A stretch of DNA of 21,845 nt, from NCBI GenBank assembly GCA_008931825.1, contig QXVZ01023565.1:1968-23812 (forward strand). Reading direction: 5' to 3'. This DNA is from Phallusia fumigata. Taxonomy: Eukaryota > Chordata > Ascidiacea > Phlebobranchia > Ascidiidae. Positions 1 to 9,959 of this stretch are shown here, piece after piece. Every line of letters begins with the position of its first letter. Position 1 is the first letter of the stretch. The notes beneath the pieces are model-generated. The model was not told the origin of the DNA and did not search any database. It was given only the letters and a program-made list of their open reading frames with translations. The position numbers and the translations under genes are program-made.

Positions 1-1015
1 CCCACTAGCCCCCTAAAATGTGTAATATTATTAAACAATGTCCAAACTTGATGTAACTTGGACAGTTTGTAGAACATGTCTTTGTGGTGCACTGATTGCT
101 TTGTTTATGTCTATAGCCTTGACATGTTTTCTGAAAAACGCAATATGTAGAACTTTGCATGTGTGGGGACCCATGCGTTTCTGCCAGCAGAAACAATAAT
201 GTCATAGATAGCCAGGTAACTATAAGACCCAATGTAATATAATGTGTGGAATATATCCTCTTTTAATATCGGGTAATAGTGTATGTAGAATGTCTATATA
301 TGCTAAGCCACCCTTCTAGTTCTCTATTGAAATCAACAACAACCTCAATCTTGCACTTCGGTGCTTATACATATGAGAGTGTTGTTATCGTTGGGCTTTA
401 GGGCGGATCCCACAATTGTATGCGCACTTGCACCTGGCATACACTTTACATCATTTGACCTGTCTATTTTACTCGAAACTTAGTGCATAGAAGTTTCGCA
501 GTTGTAAAGAAATAACACAAAAATATTCGCTTCATTTTCATGCTTTTTTAGTGTTTACGTTTTCGTAGTATTAATAAAGTGTGGCAATACCATACTTGAC
601 ATTTTGTGAAAATACTTAATATTTTTTACAGTCACTATCAGCAATCAAAGCATCGGGTCATCATCAACATGTTTTGTCATCAAGTCCGCAATTAAGCCCA
701 CCAATACGTGGAGGAATTCTTGCCGATAGTTCTCTTTGGTCAAAATCAAAACTCGGTTCTGCCACGCACATGGATTTGTTGACTTCGGAAAGGGATCTTG
801 CTCAAAATGACTAGCAGAGGAAATTGGTTTGTTTCCTCTGTCGTTTGTCTATTTGCAATTGGAAATACAAATAGTTGCAATTGGCTCTATATGAGAGTAA
901 GTATCATGCCAAGACCAAACTTAGTCTAACCTGCTCAATTGAACAGGTACAAATCTGGTTGGTTCGCCGCTTGAATGCAGATGAAACAAAGAGTTTTGTC
1001 GTGGGACACCATCAG
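1..1015. other. AT-rich stretch, no gene seen
   Basis: No reading frame here has a recognisable domain, splice context or paralogue in the window. A short minus-strand frame at 5-232 begins with a hydrophobic run, but it has no copy elsewhere and no supporting signals. The only local structure is small A/T-rich direct repeats, such as TTGCAATTGG twice near 850-885. Confidence 0.5.
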
Positions 1016-1020
1016 TTTAG

Positions 1021-1083
1021 CTTATTGTGCAAGTGGCAGCGCCGGAAACGGTAAAGTTGTGAGTTCGAATCCCAGACGATCTG
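1021..1083 (+). repeat. Degenerate tRNA-like fragment
   Basis: A B-box-like sequence (GAGTTCGAATCCCAGACG) lies about 25 bases after an A-box-like stretch (GTGCAAGTGGCAGCGCC). The T stem pairs poorly and no complete cloverleaf forms. A decayed tRNA-derived repeat is more likely than a working tRNA gene. Confidence 0.3.
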
Positions 1084-1294
1084 TTGTTTTCAGGCCTCAA
1101 TGAATTGAGAGTTACAACCAGCTGCTCTTGTGTGTTTGACTGTTTAAACACAATCGCAAGTAATCACTTATAGCAGAGATGCTCAGTCGTTTTTCTATCG
1201 TTTGTTCCTTTGCAACTTTTGAAGATTAAATTTACCCTTGTTTTTTTTAACAAACTAATTCCGAAAAAACTGTTGCCCGAGCTTCTTGGACATA

Positions 1295-1370
1295 TAACCT
1301 GTGGGGTTGAGTTGGCAGAACGCCAGTCCCGAATAAAAGAGACGGCGTGGGTTCGAATCCCAACAGGTTT
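1295..1370 (+). repeat. tRNA-like sequence, probable SINE head or tRNA pseudogene
   Basis: The ends can pair as an acceptor stem (TAACCTG with CAGGTTT, six of seven positions). The T arm is good, TGGG-TTCGAAT-CCCA, with one mismatch at the stem base. An A-box-like TGGGGTTGAGTTGGCAG precedes it. The anticodon region is irregular, so a functional tRNA is unlikely. It reads directly into unrelated sequence to about 1680, which may be the body of a tRNA-derived SINE. The overlapping frames on both strands here are chance frames through the repeat. Confidence 0.55.
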
Positions 1371-1379
1371 GGCGTTCCT

Positions 1380-3040
1380 GTAGGTGACGAGGAACCTCTT
1401 GCAGCAAGTATACATAATCTCAGGGTTAAATAACGATTATCACGAGCCAAAACAAGCGGAAATACAGGGCTTTGAAAAGGTCCAGGAATTCTGTCACAAC
1501 GTCTCGTTCTTTCGGCTTTACGAAACATTACGTTGCCAAAGCACGTTTCCAACGTACAAATGCGATGGTGTAACACCCGTTAATGTTAACCATGTGAAAG
1601 GAAGTGTTAGACATCGATGTGCAAGTTGGCTTGGAAGACCACATATGCCACATGAAAACTTGGCAAACTTGCTTTAAAATTATTATTTCTTCATAGGGTT
1701 TTTACACTTCAGATAATTACGGTGTTAACCTTTGTTTTATTGTTATGTGGTCATAACATTCTCCAATCTGTGCAATGTCCGGGAACACGTGTAATATCGT
1801 TGTCGGGTGCTGTTATGTTTGATTTCACATGGAGACGAAGTAAGTCAGTAAATGAAACCTGTGCAACAACGAGATCAAGCCTTTAGGACTTCCAAATATT
1901 TAAAAACTGAGATCAGCGGTTGTTCTTCACATGTTTTTTTTTCTGCCCTCCACTGCATTCGCTAACATTACCTGGCTGTAATTTTCATTTTGCGCTCAAC
2001 TTGCTGACTTGTAAGCACTGGCAAGAATTGAGCGTACAGGTGCGCCACATTATACTCCCAATCAGCGGATTACCTATAGGATAGTACGTTCCGAACCAGG
2101 GAGGAAATTCAACCTTTTACCTTAGAAAAGTTGTTCATGATAAGTGAAGTATTTCTTTATAGGTGGACCAGTGCGCAAATAAACTAAACTAATTATTTCC
2201 AGATTATCTAATTGTTATGATTTCTCTGTGCACTCACTGCATGCTTCGCTTGTGCATTACTTTTGGTTTAATATTTCTTTTGACAGGGTTCGAACACGAA
2301 TCCCTATCAGTTTTTATCTAGTCTGTATTTGGGTCGAGCGTCACAGGTCAATTAGAATCCTAGGCTTAGGACCGTAGTAAGTTTTTGTGAGAGAAGAAAA
2401 TATTGCTCTCGTCTGGTATTTTGTTGTGAAAAAGTCATCTGCTAAAAAATTTTTTTTCCTTTTAAAGCATGCTCGCTGCTATAGTTGTTAAAACCACTAC
2501 AGGTGTATTGCTTGTGGTGATGAAGCCACAATTTAGGTTGGCGATTCTAAACAAACAATACGTTCGCTATTTAGCGTTGCATGAAGTTTAAACGAGTAAG
2601 TCACAACACGGTAGGCCAGGTACATGGACTTTTTCTTTAAAGGGTTTCTTTCGGTGGTTTGTTTTCCTGTCGAATCCCACCCTCTTTCCTTAGCACAGGT
2701 GGTTAGATTATGAAGCCCCCTCGGTTGGTCCCACCAACGTCATCCCCCAATCGTGTTTCTCATAATGCGCCAAACTCACTCTCTTGTGAGCCCCCGCCAC
2801 ATAACGCCTTGTAATTACGGTGTAGCTGCAGCGCGTTTGACCTTGATCCACCAACTGTGCCCTTAACATTTTTGCGCCTCATAACGTTTTAACGCAGCTA
2901 TTTCCGGCCTGGTGATTGATTCGCCAATGCAATTGTGTCGCTACGTTTTCTTTCAACAAGCGAAATAAACTTAACTTCAATCTTACAGCGCAAGTCTCAA
3001 AGTAAACATAAACATTTATATGAGAACTTCTATTGTGAAG
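1380..3040. other. Non-coding stretch without recognisable gene
   Basis: The + frame at 1384-1677 overlaps the end of the tRNA-like repeat and has no recognisable domain. A GGGTTCGAACACGAATCCC sequence near 2286 resembles a B box but lacks a cloverleaf partner. No exon of the peptide family (signal exon, acidic exon or GCGAA-type 3' exon) could be found here, so the array does not extend this far left. Confidence 0.45.
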
Positions 3041-3049
3041 GAACAATAC

Positions 3050-3180
3050 TAACCCCAGCTGTTGTTGTGTGAGACCCAAACTTTCGAGTCATAGCACACT
3101 GGAAAAGACTTTTCCATCTTACAAGCCTAGTCAGAATGTCGTTGTAAATGTAAACATTGTACATGGGCATACCGAGGCAT
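3050..3180. repeat. Array spacer repeat, copy 1
   Basis: The sequence around CCCAGCTGTTGTTGTGTGAGA, CGAGTCATAGCACACTGGA and CTTCCATCTTACAAG recurs at about 4385-4560 and 15240-15380. All three copies lie beyond the 3' exon of an array gene, so this is probably spacer carried along when units duplicated. Confidence 0.55.
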
Positions 3181-3215
3181 GTAATCCAGATTGTATTAAT
3201 AAGGTAATGGGACAA

Positions 3216-3286
3216 ATAACACATCGGCAATTTTTATTGAGTAATTTGATGACGAACTCCATTTGAATATGCCTTTTGAGTTTCGC
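3216..3286 (-). other. Copy A untranslated 3' exon with poly(A) signal
   Basis: The acceptor TTCTTTCCAG|GCGAAAC at 3290-3280 follows the exon 2 donor TTAG|GTGACT (exon 2 ends about 3472). AATAAA lies at 3238-3233. The same acceptor and downstream sequence recur for copies B, E, G, H and J, which supports a conserved non-coding last exon. Confidence 0.6.
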
Positions 3287-3489
3287 CTGGAAAGAACAAA
3301 ATAGTTTTAACATCACAAAATGTCTATGGTAATTTAACAACTTAATGTCAGTATTATGTTAAGCATAAATGTTTCAATACTTGCATTGTACTTCACCGAC
3401 CGAAATCTAAAATCTAGTTGTCAATTCCAGTTAAACACACTTTAAAATATTATCCTGTATTTTGTAGTCACCTAATGGTGAGATGTTTT

Positions 3490-3959
3490 TTAATCTCCTT
3501 CAACTTCGTCCGCAAAACTTTCAGATTCATTGGACAGGAGATTTTCATCAGCTCCCTCCAGTTGTGAGAGCCCTGACGCAAACAAATTTATCATTCAAAT
3601 GTAAATATTACCACAGCTCGTTTTTACCAAGTAAGGCTAGAGAAAGAGATATATGTGGCAGACATTTTTCGGAATTGGGATTATTACTGCGTTGCCTTAT
3701 TAAAATCTTATACTCGTCGAATGAATGCATGAAGCTGGTTTATAAACCCGCTTTAGGTGTTCAAACAATCTGGGTGCAAAAGAACCAGTTTAATGTCCAT
3801 CCCTTTGATCGCTTGCTAATCGATTACAACATTAAGTCACATATTACCGTTTCTTAGTTTACTGTCTCCCCTTCTTCTACGCCGCTTCCACGCAGTTGTT
3901 GTATCAACGTGTATCAGCATAACACAAGCAACCAATGCCAACAGCACTACTTTGTTCAT
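3490..3959 (-). CDS. Copy A: small secreted Arg-rich peptide precursor, intact
   Basis: Two coding exons, 3959-3848 and 3572-3490, joined in phase 1 across a 275-base intron (donor AACG|GTAATA, acceptor GCGTCAG|GG). The product is 64 residues. Residues 1-23 form a signal peptide (MNKVVLLALVACVML core) with a predicted cut after VDTTTA. The next residues are WKRRRRRGD, strongly cationic. Exon 2 adds 26 residues with nine Asp/Glu and no Lys/Arg. The start is the ATG conserved in copies C, F, G and H, preceded by the shared ACAAG leader. A GTGACT donor follows the stop, leading to a 3' exon at 3286. I do not recognise the exact family. The layout fits an antimicrobial-peptide precursor: an inference. 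This is the best-preserved member, with the most extreme charge split. Confidence 0.75.
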
Positions 3960-4384
3960 CTTGTAATTTCGTTTACAACAAAACTGGTTACATATTGGGT
4001 TACACTTCAATGGGGATATAGCTTCCAAATACCTCAAAGAACTAATAACAGGCATTTGGTGCGAAAACCAAGGGAAATTTATTTCACGCCATTTACAGTG
4101 ATCTTCATTAAAATGTGAAGACAATATCCTAACGAAAATACGAGTCTCAAGAGCCGGACACTGGGCGAACCCATATAATGGTTTTCTCTTTGGTTTGGTT
4201 TGAATAACTAACAGATGTTTGAGCGCATTAAACTTTTATTGCATGAAAAAAAAGAAGTTCCTCTTCTTAATTTGTTCTAAAAAGCACCACCCGATGTTTA
4301 CGTGTTTAAAAACTTGTCTTGTGGTTGCAATGCTGCAGGCTCTGTCCTTTTGATTTTCGGTTTTGAGATCTGATATAGGCCTAT

Positions 4385-4560
4385 GTTGGTCTAGGTTTAA
4401 ATTCAGTTCGTGTATTCTGAACAAACAATGCGAACACCAGCTGCTGTCGTGTGAGATACAAACTTCCAGTCACAACACACTGGGCTATACTCTTCCATCT
4501 TATAGGGCTCATTCGGAAGCAGATATAATCATCGGATATGGGCATACCACGGTCTGTAAG
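4385..4560. repeat. Array spacer repeat, copy 2
   Basis: TGGTCTAGGTTTAAATTCAG, ATTCTGAACAAACAA and CCAGCTGCTGTCGTGTGA match the copy at 15240-15380 closely; the 3050 copy matches the second half. It lies between the 5' side of copy A and the 3' exon of copy B. Confidence 0.6.
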
Positions 4561-5200
4561 CTGTGTATGAAACGTGGATCACGTTTTGTTTTCGAACCTG
4601 GTCGTATGGTTGGTGTACACAGTGCATGGCCAACACGTCCATCGCGACCGACCAGTCTGTTGTCTTGTCTCAAAAAACAAGTCAACTTGAAGTGTCAGTC
4701 AAAATTATAGGAATTTTCTTTCAACGCTCGATTTTCCATCCACCTCGTATGCCAATTTGGAGATAAACATCTGCAGAAAAGGTTCCATGTGAAGCAGGGA
4801 TAGATCACAGCCACCTATCCAAGTCTGAGCAGAAAAATATACCTCAACCGGATGGTTACTGATATGCTTTGCTGCCTCTTGCGATAAAACTCTAAACAAA
4901 ACAGTCACAACAGTAACTTTTGTTTAGCGGGTCGATGACTTCCTGTTAGGAATGTGACTTTGTTACCGACCAGTCGATATAATAAACAAATTCCTGTCGA
5001 TCCTTGCAAAGACGAGTTGGCCAGCTCATTCTATGCCTTTAATTCCAGTTTAAACAAGTTTAAGTTACAAACCTTTTATATAATTTTTTTTCTTTGTAAA
5101 ACAAATAAACCGAAAAAAAATTCTGCTTGTTTTGAATCGTTACGAAGAAACTCAAATGCGAGACGCCGAATAATGGATGGTAATACGACAGATATCAGCA
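4561..5200. other. Spacer between copies A and B, no gene
   Basis: The several short frames here have no recognisable domains and no array paralogue. The sequence near 5100-5160 (GAAAAAAAATTCTGCTTGTTTTGAA) resembles the spacer near 16970, which follows copy H, so it is shared spacer rather than coding. Confidence 0.45.
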
Positions 5201-5206
5201 TTTCCG

Positions 5207-5978
5207 TTTATTATTGTGACATATTGGCAATTTTTATTGAGCGTTTTTGATGACGAACTGTTTCAAAATCTGCTTTCCTGAATTTCGCCTGGAAAAAACA
5301 AAAGAAGTTTAAAATTTATAAACTGCCCATGATATGACCGTAATTTTATGTCTGTATTTGATTCAGAATAAATGCCTAGATACTTGCGTGAGGGTTTACC
5401 AACAAAATCTAAAATCATGTTGTCAATGCCAGTTAAATACACTTTTAAATATTACTCGGTGTTTTGCATTCACCTCATTGTAAGATGTTTTCATTCACTT
5501 CCTAATTCGTCCGGAAGCTTTCAGATTCATCAGACTCGAGAATCTCAACAGTTTCCTCTTCTTGCGAAAGCGCTGAAACACATGCAATATTATCAACAAA
5601 CTGTAAATGCTTACTCAGCTCATTTTTTTGAAGTACGACCAGAGAAAGATATATCGGCCAGACATTATTTCGGAATTGGAATTAATTGCTCTGAAAAATC
5701 TTCCCGCAAAAGATAAAATTAATCGTCGGATAAATTCACGAAGCTGGTTTGTAAACCCGCTTCAGGTCTGCAAGTAGTCTGTGTGTATGATGCCTCCGTT
5801 GATTTATCTCTTATTTGGTTTAATGTCCATCCATTTTACCGCTGGTAAATTGATTACAACATTAAGTCACATCTCATCGTTTCCACAATCTGACCTTCTT
5901 CTCCTTCTACGCGTTTCTTGTATCAATGCACAACAGCATAACACAAGCAACCAACGCCAACAGCACTACTTTGTTTAT
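5207..5978 (-). pseudogene. Copy B: inactivated array gene
   Basis: All three exons are recognisable. Exon 1 is 5978-5878, exon 2 starts at 5572 after GTTTCAG, and the 3' exon starts at 5288 after TTTTCCAG|GCGAA, with AATAAA at 5212-5207. Three lesions break exon 1. The start ATG is ATA (5978-5976). The Trp codon after the signal peptide is TAG (5909-5907). The donor GT is AT (5877-5876). Exon 2 still reads an acidic segment (ALSQEEETVEILES start) but ends at 5502 in a frame shifted near its end relative to copy A. The first intron closely matches that of copy A, so the two appear recently related. Confidence 0.75.
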
Positions 5979-6339
5979 CTTGTATTTTTTTGCAACAAAC
6001 TTTAAAGTATTATGATTGGTTCGGGTGTAAATCTCCTTGACTAAATGCATTAGGGTTATTCAACAACTCGGCCGATAACTGTACTCTATTGCGACACTTA
6101 GCGGCGTCAGAAAGTTTGATCTAAAGTTTTAGTCAATGTACAACGAAGTGTCACACCCAACAACTCTGTAATGAGATTTCTATTCATTGTTTTCGTCGTT
6201 GATTTCTTGTTGCATAACGGGTTAGACGTTATGATTTAAACAGGAGCGTGTTTAACAAAATAGGAAACGTTTATTTGTGGAATATATCAATCCATTTTGT
6301 ACCAATCACTTTCGGGATAGGCAACGATGTTTATTACTG
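5979..6339. other. Spacer upstream of copy B, with a CGACACTTAGCGG motif
   Basis: No reading frame is supported. The motif GCGACACTTAGCGGCGTC near 6092 belongs to a set scattered through the array (near 8390 reversed, 10110, 10137 and 14275). AACAACTCGGC just before it resembles the GCCAAACAACTCG block found upstream of copies D, F and I. Confidence 0.4.
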
Positions 6340-6410
6340 ACATATAAAAATACGTTTATTTACGAACTTCTAAAAAGTTTCTTTTAAACTTTGCCTCTTC
6401 CTGTTTCAAA
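6340..6410 (-). other. Copy C probable untranslated 3' exon and poly(A) signal
   Basis: A TTTTTTAG acceptor at 6418-6411 is followed by GGAAGAGGCAAAG and then GTTCGTAAATAAACG. AATAAA is at 6360-6355, and GTTCGT and AATAAAC are shared with other copies' last exons. The donor would be TTTC|GTGACT after exon 2 (about 6544). Less similar to the other last exons than they are to one another. Confidence 0.45.
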
Positions 6411-6564
6411 CTAAAAAATGCCAATTTTGCTATGATCTTCAAACCCTTTTTTGTTTGTCAAGGTGCGAACAATCTACCAAAAATGCCATGCCAAAGATTT
6501 TAACAATTTTTTTCAAATTTGCCAGCAATCGTGTCGCAGTCACGAAATTATTCTGTTGGAACTT

Positions 6565-7527
6565 TTATTTTTCGTTTTCCATTTTGCCCCGAAAAACTTC
6601 ACTCCAATCGAGGTTTACGACAAAGTCTTCAAGTTGCGAGGGCACTGCAACACAAAAAATACAACTATTTGAAAATTTACAACTAAATATGATTATAAAA
6701 AGCGAGATCATTTCAAACGGATTCAGAGGTGCCCTTTACGCCCAAGAAAGGAGTGCGTTTGGAACTTTTAAACCTAACTTTGTTTCTTTACTTTGCGCTG
6801 ATTAAAAGTTAAAAGAATTTATACCAATTTATGAAAACCATACTAAAAATTGTTGCATTGCAGTTTGTATTAAGTCCCTACAAGTTTTTACTGGTACAAT
6901 TTATGGCCGATCTGACGTTCCCCTACCAGAAGCTGACATGTGCAGTATGCAGCAGGCAGCAGTGTCGGTGATTTTGACTTTCGGCATAGAGTCTACGTAG
7001 CTCAGTTGGTAGAGCGCGAGCCCCGGATAAGCTCCTGTTGTGGGTTCGAATCCCACCGCAGGCTTTATTTTTCTAGCCACGCCTTGCTGACTGGAAGTGC
7101 TTGGAAGCCGACTATGATTCGGCACGACGCTTCTTTTTGGCCTCACGTACTGTGATCGGTACAATCAGGTATATTTTATTTTTTCGGCTCGAATCGCTTT
7201 TTCGAAGTCTTGACTTTTAAAGAATGTACTCGGACTTTTTTGCACCAATTACTTGAATCGAATTACTTCGACAATCGAGATTCGTAAACCCAGAATGTCA
7301 AAAAAACACGCCCAATTGAGGCAAAATCTTTATTTCAACAAATCCAATATCGAAGCGTCGTCAGCCCCCAATTATTGAAAATGCATTGCAACAAATTTTA
7401 ACAGCCTCTCACCTTTTTTTATTCTGACGTCATTTCTTCGACTTCTGCCCCGCGATAATGCGTTAGCAGCATTTGTGCACATCATCATAGCCCATGGTAC
7501 CAATATGAACAACACTAATTTGTCCAT
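6565..7527 (-). CDS. Copy C: divergent secreted basic peptide precursor, intact
   Basis: Exon 1 is 7527-7413 (donor AAAG|GTGAGA). Exon 2 is 6644-6565 (acceptor TTTGTGTTGCAG|TG). They join in phase 1 across a 768-base intron, by far the longest in the array because it holds a tRNA-bearing repeat. The product is 64 residues: a signal peptide starting MDKLVLFILV with a likely cut after NAANA, then a basic stretch LSRGRSRRNDVRIKK, then a 26-residue tail (VPSQLEDFVVNLDWSE start) with six acidic and three basic residues. The Arg run is broken up compared with copy A. The TATA position found in copies D and I is changed here (ATGCGATT), so expression may differ. No stop, frameshift or splice loss is seen. 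Function is inferred only from layout. Confidence 0.7.
6901..7157 (+). mobile_element. tRNA-bearing repeat inserted in intron 1 of copy C
   Basis: The segment is bracketed by a possible 8-base target-site duplication, GGTACAAT, at 6893-6900 and 7158-7165. Copies A, B and H have introns under 310 bases without this segment, so it is an addition. It contains a tRNA-like sequence. The tRNA starts about 90 bases inside the left boundary rather than at it, which is unusual for a simple SINE, so the boundaries are tentative. Confidence 0.5.
6991..7064 (+). repeat. tRNA-like cloverleaf, probably not functional
   Basis: A 74-base tRNA shape: acceptor GTCTACG with CGCAGGC (one mismatch, one G-T), D arm GCTC-AGTTGGTA-GAGC, and a perfect T arm GTGGG-TTCGAAT-CCCAC. 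A and B boxes are strong. The anticodon stem pairs only as GAGC/GCTC and leaves a nine-base loop, so no anticodon can be assigned confidently. Read as the Pol III promoter part of a SINE or a tRNA pseudogene. A real tRNA is possible but less likely. Confidence 0.65.
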
Positions 7528-7737
7528 CTTGTGATTTTCTTTGCAACTAATCAAGAGCAATAGTTCGATTCCAAACAGAGCCGATTCAAAACAGAAAGTG
7601 TGAAATGTCAATGTGCTCGACTCAATCGCATTGTAGCCGTGACAGCCAGTCCATTGTTTCGCGATTATTCAGTTTCCTGAACATTAGTTACGTCGCCGGT
7701 TTTATTTTCTCAATATGTTACTGCCAGCTAAACGGAC

Positions 7738-7782
7738 TTGTACATCTACATAACACCAATGCTAACAACACTATTTGTTCAT
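7738..7782 (-). pseudogene. Copy D: remnant of exon 1 only
   Basis: The leader GTTTGTTGCAAACAAAATCACAAG and the ATG at 7782-7780 are intact, but the fourth codon is TAG because a G is missing, and about seven more bases are missing within the signal sequence. Similarity ends near 7738, where sequence related to 8975-9010 (CAATATG...CAGCTAAACG) begins. No exon 2 or 3 follows before the leader of copy C, so this is a 5' stub. Confidence 0.7.
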
Positions 7783-7880
7783 CTTGTGATTTTGTTTGCA
7801 ACAAACTAGGAACAATCCAAAACAGTCTAAACAACTAAAGTTAAAACAGAAGTGAAATCTAAATGTGGTTCACTCAGCAC

Positions 7881-7886
7881 TTTATA
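7881..7886 (-). promoter_or_regulatory. TATA box of copy D
   Basis: ATATAAAG on the minus strand lies 104 bases upstream of copy D's ATG. The flanks, GCTGAGTGAACCACATTTAG downstream and GATCTAAAG upstream, match those around the TATA box of copy I, which sits at nearly the same distance. Confidence 0.5.
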
Positions 7887-7959
7887 TTTGCACTCGGTTT
7901 GATGCTTGCCAGCCACTTTAGATCGCTAAAAAGCGCCAAACATTGTAGTTTTTAACATA

Positions 7960-8475
7960 TGTAACAGATAGCCAAGTTTGTTCATCGCAGTTTTTTTACG
8001 TAGCCTATCAGCAACAAATAGACAAGTTGGTTGGTAACGCTTGTGCCAAACAACTCGATTTAACCGTTCACTTAATTAATTGGAGGTAAACCTCACATGT
8101 AAAAAAACTATAGGCAAATCGAGAGAAATTTGGGCGAACGAACCGGCACATCTGGAAGCATATTCAATACAGACAAAAATTTGTCTTTTTCGGAAAAATA
8201 AATGGAAATAACTTTATCGGTTTTGGTTGTATTTTCACAATAAGTTAGTGTCATCTAACGGCGCAAACCCTGAGTATAACAAGTTGCCAGCATTACCTAC
8301 TACATGAAAACGTTAAAGTAACTCTCGGAATTCGGGGTCGATTTTAAAAATGATGTTTGAGGTAAAATTTAAAAGGCACTGAGACCGCTAAGTGGCGCCG
8401 TTGAGTTATTATCCTCAGTAGTCAGTGTTAACGCGTTTAGCTGACCAAACGTTTAGCTGGTGTTCGTAAATTTGT
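7960..8475. other. Upstream block and spacer, no gene
   Basis: GTAACGCTTGTGCCAAACAACTC (about 8033) recurs upstream of F (13913) and I (18630). A reversed GGCGCCACTTAGCGG motif lies near 8390. No frame is supported. Confidence 0.4.
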
Positions 8476-8477
8476 AT

Positions 8478-8560
8478 TGATCGCGAAGCAATAGATTGGT
8501 TGTCACGGCTGTAAAGCGATATCGACCACATTCACAGCTCACGCTTTATGTTTCAAATAT
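8478..8560 (+). promoter_or_regulatory. Inverted copy of the array's upstream region
   Basis: GTCACGGCTGTAAAGCGATATCGACCACATTCACAGCTCAC-like sequence on the + strand matches the minus strand at 7575-7675 (upstream of copy C) and at 9965-10065. This is the only instance in + orientation, so a promoter segment has been inverted. No TATAAA is retained. Confidence 0.5.
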
Positions 8561-8715
8561 ATTCTGAGCACTCAGTTTGACATCGAGTGCACGTTTGGCA
8601 AAGCACGTGCTTGGGTTTTCAAGAAACAGGTGAACCATCATTTTATTTTGCAAATTTTCACACGGCACAAGGCTCACATGGTAAACGTTAAATAGGAAAA
8701 AGAGCCATATTTTAC

Positions 8716-8898
8716 ATGAAGATTTGGTTGGTTTATAACTTTTGTGTGCTGCTCGCTGTGAATTTGTTGGAAAATGTTGTGTGCAAAGTTGACTGTCCGG
8801 CTGTGTTTGGTTCGCGAGATATTTGGGTTGAAAGTGGGCACTTTTTTGTTTGCTGGGTCGTTTCAGACGCTGTTTGCCCAAATAACTCAGGTTGCTAG
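8716..8898 (+). CDS. Tentative 60-residue Cys-containing secreted peptide
   Basis: An unspliced frame whose first 23 residues (MKIWLVYNFCVLLAVNLL start) look like a signal peptide, followed by a segment with Cys at 27, 46, 54 and 60. It starts about 155 bases after the inverted array-type promoter region, which is the only reason to take it seriously. Against it: no paralogue in the window, a longer open frame on the opposite strand over the same bases, and upstream sequence that is a dispersed repeat (also near 11620 and 12520). Not recognised as any family. Confidence 0.15.
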   Translation: MKIWLVYNFCVLLAVNLLENVVCKVDCPAVFGSRDIWVESGHFFVCWVVSDAVCPNNSGC

Positions 8899-9049
8899 AA
8901 AATATTTGAAACAAAAAGTGTGGGCCGGTTAAACGTTGAGCGATACAGTTTTCTGAGCACGGCTTAACGTCACCTGTTTTATTTCCACAATATGCTGCAG
9001 CCAGCTAAACGCCTAAATGCTTAGCATAAGAACTTGTTGGACAATGTTA

Positions 9050-9340
9050 CTCTAGTTTCTGCTCTACAGCGACACTCACACTTGTGTTCAATTTTACTGC
9101 TTTAAATTGCTCTCGAAACGCTTTGCCACAATAAACTGCTACTGTACATTTAATGCCGGCAACTTGACGTTAAAACAGAATTGCCACCCAGAATTGGAAT
9201 AGCGTTCTAAAAGAAAGAAACAACTTCAACTTGTCTTGTGGAGAGAAACAAAAATAAATGCCAATTTCCTTGATTTCCTGAACATTTGCTAAGACATGTG
9301 CTTGCCCGTCTATCAACACTTGGTTTAGCAGCATTGATAA
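9050..9340 (-). repeat. Relic of the region upstream of copies E and J, without a gene
   Basis: The stretch with GTTCAATTTTACTGC, CTGCTACTGTACATT, AACTTGACGTTAAAACA and CCCAGAATTGGAATAGC matches about 11030-11170, upstream of copy E, and more weakly 20110-20260, upstream of J. No signal exon follows on its 3' side, so the attached gene has been lost. The minus frame 9170-9367 overlaps it, and its reading frame is not kept in the related copies. Confidence 0.45.
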
Positions 9341-9530
9341 TAACGTTATGAAAGAAACAAGAGTCACTTAGTCACATTTTGATTTTGAATACTTTTGTAA
9401 CCAAATGCTTTTTTGTAAGTGTTTCATGTTTGTCCGAAAAAGGTTTCTGTGAATTTTTTAATTAGACACAAGTATAAATTTAATCAACCAAATTTACAAA
9501 TTCCTGTTGAGAAAGTGGCCAAACTGAGAT
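9225..9530. repeat. Dispersed repeat, paired with 12674-12895
   Basis: Shared landmarks in the same order: a GGAGAGAAA-type stretch, AATTTCCT..TTTCCTGA, ATGTGCTTGCCC, CAACACTTGG, CATGTTTGTCCGAAAA, and TCAACCAAATTTACAAATTC with GAGAAAGTGGCCAAACT. The first half recurs at about 9633-9740. It may be an old mobile element, but no ends are identified. Confidence 0.55.
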
Positions 9531-9632
9531 TTTCCCAAGGGCAGCCTGCCTGAAAGTACAATTTCGAAATTTTGGGGATGGACACGGCCCCCTTTTCCAC
9601 CCCCTTGTCTACCCCGCTTCAAAAAAGTAAAG

Positions 9633-9740
9633 TTGTCTAGCGGAGAGAAAAAGAAAATGCTTTTCCCAGTTTCCTGAAAATGTGCTGAGGCAAATGCTTG
9701 CGCACGTAATTTATTTTCAACACTTGATTTCGGCAATGAT
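9633..9740. repeat. Partial third copy of the 9225/12674 repeat
   Basis: GTTGTCTAGCGGAGAGAAA, TTCCCAGTTTCCTGAAAATGTGC, ATGCTTGCGCACG and CAACACTTGATTTCGG correspond to the first half of the 9225 and 12674 copies. The short minus-strand frames crossing it are not conserved between copies. Confidence 0.45.
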
Positions 9741-9959
9741 TTCGACTATTTGCGGTGTTTCGGGCATTTTTTAACATCAATGCATTTAAAAGCCAAAAAG
9801 ATCCTTTGTTGAAATTTTTGTTTTTTGTATTTATCTTCATCCAGAAGTTTTCGGTGACAAGAGTGCTAAAACGCTGAATTTAATGGAAATTTAAAACTTG
9901 AATCTTACAAGTTAAATCATACTTTTACATTACAATTGGGTTGGTTTCTAAGTTATGTG

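Noticed and set aside
1247-1576. Overlapping frames on both strands near the tRNA-like repeat
   Set aside because: They include translated B-box sequence, a common artefact of tRNA-derived repeats.
3483-3857. 124-codon + strand frame
   Set aside because: It runs antisense across exon 2 and intron 1 of copy A. The minus-strand exons have splice sites and paralogues, and this frame has none.
5372-5716. 114-codon + strand frame
   Set aside because: Antisense to exon 2 of copy B and its surrounding introns, with no recognisable domain.
8546-8914. 122-codon minus frame
   Set aside because: It crosses the inverted promoter-like region and a dispersed repeat, and has no signal, domain or paralogue. 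It also weakens the case for the + frame over the same bases.
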